A stretch of DNA of 64,000 nucleotides from SAR86 cluster bacterium (GCA_002401885.1 NVUL01000046.1:1-64000), one strand, 5' to 3'; counted from the stretch's first letter, positions 53,296-62,266 are shown. A program made the numbers and translations. Notes: generated by a model not told the origin, from the sequence alone.

Positions 53296-54465
53296 ATGTT
53301 TCGCAATTTGTTAAAACTTGCTGGTACCGCCGTACTAGCAACTGCCGCGGCTGGCGTTAACGCGCAGTCGGACGTATACCACGCAGCCAACCATGACTAC
53401 AAAGTCGTGGCTGTAGCCGACGATCTGGTCCAACCATGGTCCATGGCCTGGCTACCCGGCGGCGATATGCTAATTACAGAAAAACCTGGCCGCCTGCGAG
53501 TCGTTCGTGACGGACGCCTTCTTCCCGAAGCAGTTCCCGGGGTCCCAGACGTATTCTATGAAGGTCAGGGTGGTCTGTTTGACGTCTTGCCTCATCCAAA
53601 TTTCAACGATAACCGCTGGGTCTATCTAACCTATTCCAAGGAAACGGAAGGCAGCTCAGCAACAGCTATTGCACGCGGTCGTTTTGAGAATGACCGGCTG
53701 ACCAATGTCGTAGAAATATTCGAAGCACAAGCAAGAGGCTTCGGGCACTACGGCGGCAAAATCGTTTTCGATAACGATGGCTATATGTTTCTAACGCTAG
53801 GCGATCGCATGGCTCCACCGGTTGGAGATGAAGCTGCTCTGCGCGCTCACCCGGCACAGGATCGCAGCAATCACCAGGGCGTAGTCGTGCGCCTGAACGA
53901 CGATGGCACCGTGCCTGATGACAATCCGTTTGTGGGACAGTCTGGCATACTTCCTGAAATCTGGAGCTACGGCCACCGCAGCCCTCAAGGTCTAGCGATT
54001 CACCCGGAGACAGGTGATCTATGGGAGTCTGAACACGGTCCACAAGGCGGCGATGAAATTAACCGCATCGAGCCTGGCAATAACTATGGCTGGCCGGTAG
54101 TTGGTCGTGGCGCAAACTATGGCGCATTCGGCAGACCTATCCATATCGGTATCAGTGAAGAAGGCATGGTACAACCTGCGCAGTTCTGGGTGCCGTCAAT
54201 CGCCACATCTGGCCTCATGGTCTACTCAGGCGATAAGTTCCCAATGTGGTACGGCAACATCTTCTCTGGCTCGTTAGCTGGAGAGCAGCTTGCTCGCTTG
54301 CAGCTATCCGATGACTACAGCCGCGTAGTCGTAGAAGAAACGCTTGTGTATGACATCGGTCGAATCCGTGATGTACGTCAGGGTCCAGATGGCTATATCT
54401 ACTTAGCCGTTTCCGATCGCAACGGTGATCCAACTTCGGTTGTTCGCCTAGAGCCGGCTGACTAA
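53296..54465 (+). CDS. Soluble PQQ-dependent sugar dehydrogenase (sGDH/YliI-like propeller)
   Basis: About 389 residues from ATG 53296; GAGGA lies 9 nt upstream, and the track start 53254 sits inside a hairpin. Signal peptide to about VNA-QS. The six-bladed GDH-B-type propeller is seen: QPWSMAWLPGGDMLITEKPG, GQGGLFDVLPHPNF, VYLTYSKE, GGKIVFDNDGYMFLTLGDR, SNHQGVVVRLN (with the catalytic His position), SYGHRSPQGLAIHPETGDLW, EHGPQGGDEINRIEPGNNYGWP. Proteins of this class bind PQQ and oxidise aldoses or other sugars in the periplasm. The exact substrate is not evident. It ends at a strong terminator. Confidence 0.9.
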   Translation: MFRNLLKLAGTAVLATAAAGVNAQSDVYHAANHDYKVVAVADDLVQPWSMAWLPGGDMLITEKPGRLRVVRDGRLLPEAVPGVPDVFYEGQGGLFDVLPHPNFNDNRWVYLTYSKETEGSSATAIARGRFENDRLTNVVEIFEAQARGFGHYGGKIVFDNDGYMFLTLGDRMAPPVGDEAALRAHPAQDRSNHQGVVVRLNDDGTVPDDNPFVGQSGILPEIWSYGHRSPQGLAIHPETGDLWESEHGPQGGDEINRIEPGNNYGWPVVGRGANYGAFGRPIHIGISEEGMVQPAQFWVPSIATSGLMVYSGDKFPMWYGNIFSGSLAGEQLARLQLSDDYSRVVVEETLVYDIGRIRDVRQGPDGYIYLAVSDRNGDPTSVVRLEPAD

Positions 54466-54797
54466 GTCTTCCGCTCAGTGTTTGAGAAAAAGGGCCTCCA
54501 GGGGCCCTTTTTTTTGGCTCACATTCCCGTTTCCCCGTCCCATGCCGAATATGGCGAATTTCATCAAACAATAGCCTTTTCGCACACACCGTCCGCAGCG
54601 CGGAGCGCATAGCGTCAAACAAAAATCCCCATTTTAGGGCCGAGAAGCCCATAGCTTAAGGGGTCCGTAGTCCCGCTCGTCCGACAGCCCGTGCTGGCGC
54701 GATTGTTGCTTTATTAGCTACTAGCAGAAGCTGACACGCGAGCACAATCTTGATTCAATCAAGGCTAGCTCTATAAGAAGTCTTAAGGAGACCTTTC
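54466..54797. other. Intergenic region, sugar dehydrogenase / 2TM protein
   Basis: 332 nt. It holds the terminator at 54491-54515 and, toward the right, the expected promoter and the AAGGAG (54785-54790) of the 2TM gene. The track ORF 54215-54652 on the minus strand is a shadow of the dehydrogenase. Nothing else is recognised. Confidence 0.45.
54491..54515 (+). terminator. Rho-independent terminator of the sugar dehydrogenase gene
   Basis: AGGGCC/GGCCCT stem with a six-base loop, preceded by five A and followed by eight T residues. Confidence 0.9.
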
Positions 54798-55670
54798 ATG
54801 GCCGACATGCTGCAATTCGAATCGAAGGACGAAGACCCACAACAGCAAGATGCTGAGCAGCCAGATAAACAACGTCAGAGCACTGCGGACCGTCGCTACA
54901 GCAGCGACGAAGTCGCCGACATCATTCGCTTTAGTCTATTGGACGAATCTGGCAAGCCAGAAGAAGCCGTCGACCATGAAGAGCTCCTGTCTATAGGCAG
55001 GGAATTCGGCGTCGATAATACGCAGATCGATCGCGCCATTCACTCGCTCGAGGAAGAGCGCCGCACCAAGGACAAGGAGCAACATCTCTGGCAAAAGTTC
55101 AAAGCCCACTGCATGACTTCCGTCGCCATCATGGCCCTGTGCGTATTCATTAATATTTTTACAGGAATGGCAGTCTTCTGGGCAGGCTATGTCGTGCTCG
55201 GCATGGGTTTGTTTTTACTAGGGCACTATGCCGGCGTGCGTTACGCGCCGGAGTTTGTCGAGATGGCTTTCGAGCGAAGCCGTGGTCTCGCGCGAAACTA
55301 CTACGAAGATCAGTATGTGGACGACGTGAATGTGGCATTCAATGTCTGTGATAGTTCGGGGCTGTTAGAATCGGATGGCTTGATATCCTTCGCAGACGAC
55401 ACCCTAAAGGTTGAGTATCAGACAACCGATTCCGTACTTGGCGTATTCAAGACATCCGTGAAAGAAATAGAAATTGCACTAGGCGATATTCGACGGGCAA
55501 GAATGGAACGCAAGATGTTCGGCTCGGAACTCGTCTTACAGGGAAGTAGTCTTCGCATTTTTAGAAACTTGCCGGGCAGCAAGGGCGGAAATCTTCGTAT
55601 CAAGATTAGTCGTCAGTCACAGCTAGCTGCACAAAACCTTGTCGATGAGATTACAGCTGCCAAGAGTTAG
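54798..55670 (+). CDS. 2TM-domain membrane protein
   Basis: 290 residues; AAGGAG 7-8 nt upstream. A Gln/Asp-rich start (QQQDAEQPDKQ) is followed by a helical soluble stretch (YSSDEVADIIRFSLLDES...IDRAIHSLEEERRTKDKEQ) and two close transmembrane helices about residues 110-150 (MTSVAIMALCVFINIF, YVVLGMGLFLLGHYAG). This is the 2TM-domain arrangement. A C-terminal cytoplasmic part (residues about 180-290, ending LRIKISRQSQLAAQNLVDEI) resembles a PH-like barrel used for membrane or protein binding. It is not a known enzyme. It stands between the PQQ gene and an unrelated oxidoreductase. Confidence 0.75.
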   Translation: MADMLQFESKDEDPQQQDAEQPDKQRQSTADRRYSSDEVADIIRFSLLDESGKPEEAVDHEELLSIGREFGVDNTQIDRAIHSLEEERRTKDKEQHLWQKFKAHCMTSVAIMALCVFINIFTGMAVFWAGYVVLGMGLFLLGHYAGVRYAPEFVEMAFERSRGLARNYYEDQYVDDVNVAFNVCDSSGLLESDGLISFADDTLKVEYQTTDSVLGVFKTSVKEIEIALGDIRRARMERKMFGSELVLQGSSLRIFRNLPGSKGGNLRIKISRQSQLAAQNLVDEITAAKS

Positions 55671-56160
55671 CAGGTTTAGCTTAAAAAATTTGGCAATCAG
55701 CGGTGAAGATTTTCACACTTTCGTCTGGGCTGGAATCATTAGACCAAGGTAAATTATTCCATCATTGTGTTGTTAAACCGCTAAGAAATTGCTGGGCGCC
55801 AGAGAGCAGCGGCACGTAGTAGTATCGACTGCGAGCTTGCATATCGCCCGCACGCAGGATTGGAGTCTGCCACTCGTTCTGCGCCTGATTCTGAGTAAAT
55901 ACAGACAAAGGTAGCAGTGTGCTGCTCGCTGTGAGCCCTAGTCTCTGAACCAAACGTCTGAGAGTTATTCCCAAAGTTTTCTTTCCTGCCTGCTAACTGC
56001 ATCAAAATTTTACGAGTCATATTTTGACCACTCAGTTCATTGTAGTAGGCGTATCTTAATCTAGCCTATTCGCAACTTAGGCTTCATACTCAAAGGCACT
56101 CGCGCCGTGTGAAAACTGCTAGATATGAACCAGCAGTAAAAGAAAAATCAAGGATTCTCA
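55671..56160. other. Intergenic region with a possible small gene
   Basis: 490 nt. The only candidate coding content is the minus-strand ORF 55762-55974 (listed separately, low confidence). The promoter of the 56161 gene is expected at the right end; no terminator for the 2TM gene is evident. Confidence 0.4.
55762..55974 (-). CDS. Possible small secreted protein (uncertain)
   Basis: A 70-codon ORF starting at TTG 55974, with AGGA about 9-10 nt upstream. The N-terminus RRLVQRLGLTASSTLLPLSVFTQNQAQ looks like a weak signal peptide; the remainder (EWQTPILRAGDMQARSRYYY) has no known motif. The competing overlapping ORF (55781-56020) is less plausible. No homologue is recognised, so it may be chance. 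Confidence 0.25.
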   Translation of the reverse strand: MGITLRRLVQRLGLTASSTLLPLSVFTQNQAQNEWQTPILRAGDMQARSRYYYVPLLSGAQQFLSGLTTQ

Positions 56161-57252
56161 ATGAACGAACTACAAATATTAAAGAGTGATATCACTCAAG
56201 CCCGGGTTGTTAGATCGGGGTTAGATATCGATGCACCTCTGGCGACTGGCGAAATTTTATTGAAGGTGGACAAATTTGGTTTTAGTGCAAATAACGTAAC
56301 CTATGCGGCAGCCGGTGACCAATTAGGTTACTGGCAGTTCTTTCCCGCCTCTGACAATGAGAGCAATACCTGGGGCATCATTCCCGTGTGGGGATTTGCT
56401 GATGTAGTGGCTAGCAGCGCGACGGGCGTCGACGTGGGCGAGAGAGTTTTTGGTTACTACCCTACCAATAGCTATCTTAAGATGGGCAACGTCAAGGTGC
56501 TAGAAAGTCGACTGATCGATGGTGCTGAACATCGATCCAAACTGCCTCCTGGCTACAACACTTATCGAAGGGTAGGCCTTGAGCCAGGCTACGACAGGAA
56601 CATGGACAATATGCGGATGCTCCTGTGGCCTTTGTATATTACGTCATTCTGTTTGTGGGACAGCTTGCAACACAATGGCTGGCATGGCGCAAAGCAGGTC
56701 GTCGTGATTAGTGCCTCGAGCAAGACCAGCATCGGGCTGGGCTATGCACTAGCTGCAGACACAGATGCCCCGACTTCGATTGGGTTCACCTCGAAAGGAA
56801 ATCAACAGTGGGTTGAGAATCTTGGCCTTTATGACCAAACAATCAACTATGATGCGCTCGAAGATATCGACGCATCGATACCCACGGTGATTGTGGACAT
56901 GTCGGGCAATTCGACATTGCTAGCGAACTTACACGCACATCTCGGCGAGAATCTGGCTCACTGCCTAAATGTCGGCCTAACTCATTGGAGCGAAGGCGGA
57001 AGAGATACCGGCATCCCAAAAGAGAAGAGAGAGTTCTTCTTCGCGCCCAGTCATATTCAAATGCGAATGAAAGAATGGGGGCCCGAAGAGTTCGACTCGA
57101 AGTCATCACAATTTATCACAGACTCATCTACACAGAGTGCAGACTGGATGAAAATTGAGAAGCTGGACGGTGTTGAGAAACTAGCCGACATTTACGGTGA
57201 TGTCTGTGCGGGCAAGTTACCGCCTGAGAAAGCGTTAGTGATTGAGCTATAG
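56161..57252 (+). CDS. DUF2855-family protein (MDR-like fold)
   Basis: 363 residues, cytoplasmic. Typical DUF2855 pattern: GEILLKVDKFGFSANNVTYA at residues about 27-50, DQLGYWQFFPA, WGIIPVWGFADVVAS, GERVFGYYPTNSYL, then a mid-section WPLYITSFCLWDSLQ and a Rossmann-like KQVVVISASSKTSIGLGYALA. Relatives share the fold of medium-chain dehydrogenases but their reaction is unknown. Only 18 nt separate it from the following FAD oxidoreductase, so the two are probably an operon acting on one amine- or acid-containing substrate; that is inference. Confidence 0.85.
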   Translation: MNELQILKSDITQARVVRSGLDIDAPLATGEILLKVDKFGFSANNVTYAAAGDQLGYWQFFPASDNESNTWGIIPVWGFADVVASSATGVDVGERVFGYYPTNSYLKMGNVKVLESRLIDGAEHRSKLPPGYNTYRRVGLEPGYDRNMDNMRMLLWPLYITSFCLWDSLQHNGWHGAKQVVVISASSKTSIGLGYALAADTDAPTSIGFTSKGNQQWVENLGLYDQTINYDALEDIDASIPTVIVDMSGNSTLLANLHAHLGENLAHCLNVGLTHWSEGGRDTGIPKEKREFFFAPSHIQMRMKEWGPEEFDSKSSQFITDSSTQSADWMKIEKLDGVEKLADIYGDVCAGKLPPEKALVIEL

Positions 57253-57270
57253 ACTCGCAAAGAATAGCTG

Positions 57271-58566
57271 ATGCCGAAGCAGAAGAGTTTCCCCAACTAC
57301 AAAATGAAAAGCGGCTGGAATGCGCTACTACCCGCACGCGAATCAAGTCCTGCCCTGGATAGAGATATCTCCGTCGATGTACTAGTCATCGGTGCTGGGT
57401 GGACGGGAATATCCGCCGCTAAACGCTGGCATAGTCTGTCTCCAGAGGCCGGCATTGCCTTGATAGATGCTAGCGAGATCGGTGAGGGCAATCCCGGCCG
57501 TAATTCCGGATTCTTATTAAGTATAGCGCTCGCTGAGGACGCCAATCCAGATCAGATAGAAAAGATGAGTCTCTGCAATCGCCTAACAGCGAGCACCATG
57601 GCAGAAATCCTCGCCGAGATTGAAGACTCCGGTCACGCGGTAGACATAGCCAAGGCTGGAACCTATCGCGCAGCCGCTAGCGAAGCTGGACTGAAGTCAC
57701 TACAAAACTACCGCGCCTTCCTCGAAGCCGCTGGTCTCGAGTATGAAAGCCTAGAGCGGTCTGCACTTAGATCAAGAATGGGTTCAGACTTCTATCAGGA
57801 GGGACTCTATTCTCCCGACTGCTACCTCGCACAACCCGCCGCTGCGATCCGCGCGCTCGCGTCACTGCTGCCGGAGTCGGTGCAGCTATTTGAGAACACA
57901 CCTGCGCTGAAACTAAAACAGCAAGCTGACGGCTGGCAGGTGCAGACGCCGAACGGTGTCATCAATGCTCATAAACTCGTACTGGCTAACAATGCCTTCA
58001 GCAAGGAGCTAGGTATCGCCCGCTCTCGCCTCGTAGCGATGCATACCTACGCTGGCCTAACTCCAGTGTTAGAGCAGTCTGTATTGGATGACCTGGGCAG
58101 CGATGAGAACTGGGGCCTACTCCCCACTCATCGACTCGGCAGCACCCTACGCCGAACCATCGATGGAAGGCTGATGGTGCGCTCCATGCATAGCTACGAG
58201 CAGGAAGCGCCAAAGGGAAAGATCGAAGGCGAACTCCAACACCGCCTCGAGAAACGCTTTCCACAACTGCCGAATTTTGACTTCGAACACTGCTGGGGCG
58301 GCGCAGTCGGTTTTACTTTCAATGGGGGCGCTGTATGGGGCAAATTCAAGCCTGGACTCTATGTGTCAGCAGGCTGCAACGGTGGCGGCACGGTCAAGGG
58401 GACGCTTCTAGGGAAATTGCTCGCCGAGGCGGCTCATGATCTAAAGGTGCCAGACGTCCCAGAATTATTCGGCCGTGCTAGCTGGATGCCGCCGGAGCCC
58501 ATTCGTCGACTCGGCTACAATATTAGCGCAGCGCTGGAAAGCCACAAGGGCCGACGTGAGCTATGA
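57271..58566 (+). CDS. FAD-dependent oxidoreductase, DAO family (gamma-glutamylputrescine-oxidase-like)
   Basis: 431 residues, cytoplasmic. The dinucleotide-binding motif VDVLVIGAGWTGISAAKRW is at about residues 32-50, followed by ALIDASEIGEGNPGRNSGFLL, the G-NSG FAD element of the D-amino-acid-oxidase superfamily. LVLANNAFSKEL and the C-terminal GLYVSAGCNGGGTVKGTLLGKLLA close the FAD site. The size and the NPGRNSGF element fit the PuuB-like branch that oxidises glutamylated amines or sarcosine-like substrates. It is the second gene of a pair with the DUF2855 gene (18 nt gap). The true substrate is unknown. Confidence 0.88.
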   Translation: MPKQKSFPNYKMKSGWNALLPARESSPALDRDISVDVLVIGAGWTGISAAKRWHSLSPEAGIALIDASEIGEGNPGRNSGFLLSIALAEDANPDQIEKMSLCNRLTASTMAEILAEIEDSGHAVDIAKAGTYRAAASEAGLKSLQNYRAFLEAAGLEYESLERSALRSRMGSDFYQEGLYSPDCYLAQPAAAIRALASLLPESVQLFENTPALKLKQQADGWQVQTPNGVINAHKLVLANNAFSKELGIARSRLVAMHTYAGLTPVLEQSVLDDLGSDENWGLLPTHRLGSTLRRTIDGRLMVRSMHSYEQEAPKGKIEGELQHRLEKRFPQLPNFDFEHCWGGAVGFTFNGGAVWGKFKPGLYVSAGCNGGGTVKGTLLGKLLAEAAHDLKVPDVPELFGRASWMPPEPIRRLGYNISAALESHKGRREL

Positions 58567-58879
58567 GACAGGCCTGCTGTAGGGTTATTGCATCGTGGGC
58601 CCAACGAGTACAGATTGACTGGGCAGACTCCTAAGTATTTACTAATAATAAGAATAAGGATTAACGCGTGGAACCGACAGACTATACAGGCCCCTATCCT
58701 TAGTTCCTACAAGCGTGCAATCGTGCCTGCTTTCATTAGCCGCAATACAGACATCTCACCCGCCGTTGCCTGCCTGGCGAGCGTCTTGGTCGCGGATTCT
58801 AGACAAGACAAAAAGATTACATTTGACTACACTGTGAACGTTCAAATTTTCGACTGTAACAATAGTAACGAGGTTAATC
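58567..58879. other. Intergenic region upstream of the exported FAH-family gene
   Basis: 313 nt. The track ORF 58588-58887 spans it but has no ribosome binding site, signal or motif, and I reject it. GAGG at 58869-58872 sets the 58880 start. The remainder shows nothing recognisable. Confidence 0.4.
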
Positions 58880-59803
58880 ATGTCTAATAGAATACTTACC
58901 GCTTTGGCTACAGCGGTTGCTCTGGTAGTAACTAGCAGCTTCTTGAATGCCGCAGAAATAAAGTTGGTACGTTTTGGCCCTGTAGGCGAGGAACGTCCGG
59001 GCATAGTTGATGCGCAAGGTCAGATCCATGATCTTTCAGCACATATTGACGACATAACTCCCGATACGCTATCCGCTGCCTCGCTTGAAGAGATTGCACA
59101 AATTCCAATAAGCGAATTGCCACTCGTTCAGGGCAGTCCTCGACTCGGAGTGCCAATTACTGGGACAGGTAAGATCGTCGCCATTGGTTTCAACTACGTG
59201 AATCACGCGGCGGAAATGGCAGTAGAGCTACCTACTGAACCACTCGTTTTCATGAAGGCCACCTCTGCCCTCACTGGTCCTTTCGACGATGTGATTCAGC
59301 CGCGCAATGGTCATAAACTCGACTACGAATCAGAACTTGTCATTGTGATTGGACGCCGCGCCCAATATATATCCGAGAATGAGGTCTTCGATTACATCGC
59401 GGGCTTCACCGTTGGCCATGACGTGTCCGAACGTGCCTTTCAGCGCGAGCGTGGCGGACAATTCACGAAAGGAAAGAGCGCCGATACATTCGCACCTGTC
59501 GGCCCCTATCTGGTGACCCCCGACAATATCGAAGACGTGCAGAATCTATCTATCTGGTCGGAAGTAAACGGAGAGATGCGCCAGCAAGGCACCACCGCCG
59601 ACATGGTCTTCGGTGTGAAGGAAATCGTGAGTCACCTAAGCCAATTCATGACGCTCTATCCCGGTGACCTGATCTTTACCGGAACACCAGCAGGCGTGGG
59701 CGATGGCATGGTTCCCCCGAGCTACTTAAAGCCAGGTGATGTTGTTCGCGTTGGAATCGAAGGCTTGGAATTCCAGCGACAGACTATTGTAGCGCCGCGC
59801 TAG
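58880..59803 (+). CDS. Fumarylacetoacetate-hydrolase-family protein with N-terminal signal peptide
   Basis: 307 residues. The FAH-family core is intact: IGFNYVNHAAEM, PLVFMKATSALTGPFDDV, LDYESELVIVIGR (metal-binding Glu pair region), YIAGFTVGHDVSERAFQ, KGKSADTFAPVGPYLV, FTGTPAGVGDGM. Such enzymes hydrate or hydrolyse C-C bonds of acylpyruvates and related acids, with Mg or Mn. Unusually, the protein starts MSNRILTALATAVALVVTSSFLNA-AE, a good Sec signal, placing the enzyme in the periplasm instead of the cytosol. GAGG precedes the ATG. It converges on a PQQ dehydrogenase gene, which suggests periplasmic oxidation products as substrates; this is inference. Confidence 0.88.
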   Translation: MSNRILTALATAVALVVTSSFLNAAEIKLVRFGPVGEERPGIVDAQGQIHDLSAHIDDITPDTLSAASLEEIAQIPISELPLVQGSPRLGVPITGTGKIVAIGFNYVNHAAEMAVELPTEPLVFMKATSALTGPFDDVIQPRNGHKLDYESELVIVIGRRAQYISENEVFDYIAGFTVGHDVSERAFQRERGGQFTKGKSADTFAPVGPYLVTPDNIEDVQNLSIWSEVNGEMRQQGTTADMVFGVKEIVSHLSQFMTLYPGDLIFTGTPAGVGDGMVPPSYLKPGDVVRVGIEGLEFQRQTIVAPR

Positions 59804-59833
59804 CTCTTATCTGTTTAGCCCTATTCCTTCCTA

Positions 59834-61462
59834 TTATTCTAAGCCGAATACGAATAGGGTTTGCCCACCAATAATTGCAACGCGTTGATTGCCACCCACG
59901 GAGAACCCCATGGGATTGGTGCGAATGTGTGCACCGGAATTAAAAAACCAGAGCGGGTCACCATCTTCTGCATCCAGCGCGAAGAAATTACCTTCGTTGC
60001 TAGAGCCGAATACCAGACCTCCTGCCGTAGCCATCACACCCGACCAGGGTGGTGTCTGCAACTCGAACTCCCACTGCTGCTCGCCGGTCATCACATCTAA
60101 CGCCAGGATAGCTCCAGACGCATCGTCACCATCCAACGGCTGTTCGCCACCACCTAAAAAAGGCATGCCGGGCTCGTACTCCACATCCGACTTAAAGTAG
60201 ATTGCACCCATGCGCCGATTGGGCACGAAGAGCTGCTCAGTCTGCGGATTGTACGAGGGAGAGAACCAGTTGGTAGCACCCTGAAGGCTGGGCCAAACAA
60301 GGTTTCCTTCGCGCATAGGCTCCGAGTTAGGAATGACAATCGGTCTACCGTTATCATCAATACCCTCAGCCCAGGTCTGAAATGAATATTCTTCGCCTAA
60401 CAAGTATTCTCCGGTTTCTCGATCTAACAAGTAATAGAACGCATTGCGATTAGCCAAAGCAAGAAGCTTGCGCTCCTGCCCCTCGAACTCACCGTCGACC
60501 AACACTGGAATCTGATTCGCGTCCCAGTCGTGAGTATCATGCGGCGTATATTGGAAGAACCATTTCATCTCACCCGTATCGGGGTCTAGCGCCAACACCG
60601 CACAGGTAAATAAATTATCGCCGGGTCGTAGGTCGCCATTCCAATCTGGCGCCGGGTTTCCCGTCGTCCAATACAGCAAGTCCAGCTCTGGGTCGTAGGA
60701 GCCAGTCAGCCAAGTTGAACCACCGCCAGTTTGCCAGTCGTCGCCTTGCCAGGTTTCACTGCCGGGCTCGCCAGGAGCTGGCACTGTATATGTCCGCCAC
60801 AGGCGCTCGCCGGTCACGGAATCGTAGGCATCGATATAACCACGCACGCCGGCTTCAGCTCCACTCACGCCCACTACAATCTTTCCATCCAATGCCAATG
60901 GAGCTAGAGTTAGTGAGAAGCCCACTGAGTTATCCGCGACCGTAGTCTCCCAGCGCACTGCACCGGTTGCTGCATCGAGAGCGAAAAGGCGCGCATCCAA
61001 CGTAGCCACATACACCTTGTCATCTAACAGGGCGACACCGCGATTGATTCGTGGAAAACCGATGTTCAAAACATCGTTCGTGATGTCTGGAACGAAATGC
61101 CACAACATTCTACCCGTGTGCGTGTCCAGTGCGGTCACGCTGCTAGGCGATTCCGTTATATACATGACATCACCCGCCACCAACGGTGTCGTTTCCTGCA
61201 AGGCTGCTCCGCTTATTCCTGTAGGCTGCATCTGATACGCCCACATCACTTTGAGCTGATCTACATTCAGGGTATTGATCTGGCTAAGTGGAGAAAACCG
61301 CTGCGATTTATATCCACCGGAATAAGAAAGCCAGTCGGCACCGTTAGCCTCATCCTCGAGAAGTGTCTCGAATGATGTGTCAGCCAGAACAGGACTGCCG
61401 CCTAGACAGGATAAGAAGAATGCGAAGAACAATTTGGTTATTGATATAGCAGAAAGCTTCAT
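59834..61462 (-). CDS. PQQ-dependent alcohol-dehydrogenase-like quinoprotein
   Basis: About 542 residues from ATG 61462; GGAG is 9 nt upstream and overlaps the alternative TTG start 61477. Signal peptide to about VLA-DT. Eight-bladed propeller with W-motifs (LKVMWAYQM, GRMLWHFVP, GAVRWETT, GERLWRTY, GEMKWFFQY). Active-site matches to methanol/ethanol dehydrogenases: VSGAEAGVRG (Glu203), TTGNPAPDWNGDLRPGDN (Asn269), TPHDTHDWDANQ (Asp312; Asp314 at the lanthanide-associated second Asp). The vicinal Cys-Cys of the family is replaced by GFPRINRG. It lies 18 nt downstream of a diheme cytochrome c gene on the same strand, its probable electron acceptor. The alcohol substrate is unknown. Confidence 0.88.
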   Translation of the reverse strand: MKLSAISITKLFFAFFLSCLGGSPVLADTSFETLLEDEANGADWLSYSGGYKSQRFSPLSQINTLNVDQLKVMWAYQMQPTGISGAALQETTPLVAGDVMYITESPSSVTALDTHTGRMLWHFVPDITNDVLNIGFPRINRGVALLDDKVYVATLDARLFALDAATGAVRWETTVADNSVGFSLTLAPLALDGKIVVGVSGAEAGVRGYIDAYDSVTGERLWRTYTVPAPGEPGSETWQGDDWQTGGGSTWLTGSYDPELDLLYWTTGNPAPDWNGDLRPGDNLFTCAVLALDPDTGEMKWFFQYTPHDTHDWDANQIPVLVDGEFEGQERKLLALANRNAFYYLLDRETGEYLLGEEYSFQTWAEGIDDNGRPIVIPNSEPMREGNLVWPSLQGATNWFSPSYNPQTEQLFVPNRRMGAIYFKSDVEYEPGMPFLGGGEQPLDGDDASGAILALDVMTGEQQWEFELQTPPWSGVMATAGGLVFGSSNEGNFFALDAEDGDPLWFFNSGAHIRTNPMGFSVGGNQRVAIIGGQTLFVFGLE

Positions 61463-61480
61463 TTCATTCGTCTCCAATCT

Positions 61481-62266
61481 TTATTTCAGACTCATGAGGT
61501 AGGACACCACATCGTCTATCTGTTGTTCGTCTAACACAGAGTTGTATCCCGGCATAAGAGAATGTCCTTCCACTTTCTCATAACTGATCAAGTCGGATTT
61601 TTCAAACGAATATATTTCACCTGCCATATCGCGCATCTGCACGGTGAAGGCATCTTCGTTGATGCGCAACCCTTCGTAAGTTCCATACTCTGAGACGATA
61701 CGCACAGTCAGAAAGGCTTTGAGCGAACCGCGGAAGCGATCTACTAAACGCGGCTGATCTGCTGCGGGATTGGTTACTGAGCGGCGAAGATACGCGGCAT
61801 TGCGTCGTTGACCCACATTGCTGAGCTCCGGACCGATACCGTATCCCTCGCCATTTAGTATGTGGCAGCTAGAGCAATTGCCGATGCTTCTATACACCTG
61901 CGCTCCTGCTATCGCGTCACCGGGCATTTCTTCCGGGGGCAGTTCACCCAAACTGCGAACATAGGCCGCCACATCAGGCCCATCCTGCCCGCGCAATTGT
62001 CGCGAGCCTGGCATACCAGTTCCCGGAATGCCGCCTACGATCACGGATACGAGGGCAGCGTCATCCGGAGCGTGCACAAGATTTGGCCGCGTAAGACTCG
62101 GGCCTTCGGAGCCTTCTCCCAGCATGCCATGGCAGCGGGCACAAAGAGTTTGAAAGAGTTGCTGCCCATTTTCCAAATTCTGCGCAGAAACCAGCGGGGT
62201 TGAAAGTAACAAAACCCCCGACACAATGAGCGCAGAGTATCGACTAAGGTATTTCTTGAGGAGCAC
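61481..62266 (-). CDS. Diheme cytochrome c, partner of the PQQ dehydrogenase
   Basis: About 261 residues. GTG 62266 is preferred: GGGAGG lies 6 nt upstream and LLKKYLSRYSALIVSGVLLL is the signal peptide, ending VSA-QN. The track start (TTG 62299) has no ribosome binding site. Heme 1: CARCH (42-46), candidate axial Met in GTGMPGSRQL. Heme 2: CSSCH (131-135), in a domain with LNGEGYGIGPELSNVG and a long tail (RMRDMAGE-like VQMRDMAGEIYSF, then SLMPGYNSVLDEQQIDDVVSYL) of the type seen beside quinoprotein and membrane dehydrogenases. It accepts electrons from the quinoprotein encoded 18 nt downstream and passes them to the respiratory chain (inferred from context). Confidence 0.88.
   Translation of the reverse strand: MLLKKYLSRYSALIVSGVLLLSTPLVSAQNLENGQQLFQTLCARCHGMLGEGSEGPSLTRPNLVHAPDDAALVSVIVGGIPGTGMPGSRQLRGQDGPDVAAYVRSLGELPPEEMPGDAIAGAQVYRSIGNCSSCHILNGEGYGIGPELSNVGQRRNAAYLRRSVTNPAADQPRLVDRFRGSLKAFLTVRIVSEYGTYEGLRINEDAFTVQMRDMAGEIYSFEKSDLISYEKVEGHSLMPGYNSVLDEQQIDDVVSYLMSLK

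Noticed and set aside
58588-58887. 99-codon ORF on the plus strand before the FAH-family gene
   Set aside because: It overlaps the real start of the 58880 gene and has no ribosome binding site or recognisable features; composition is arbitrary.
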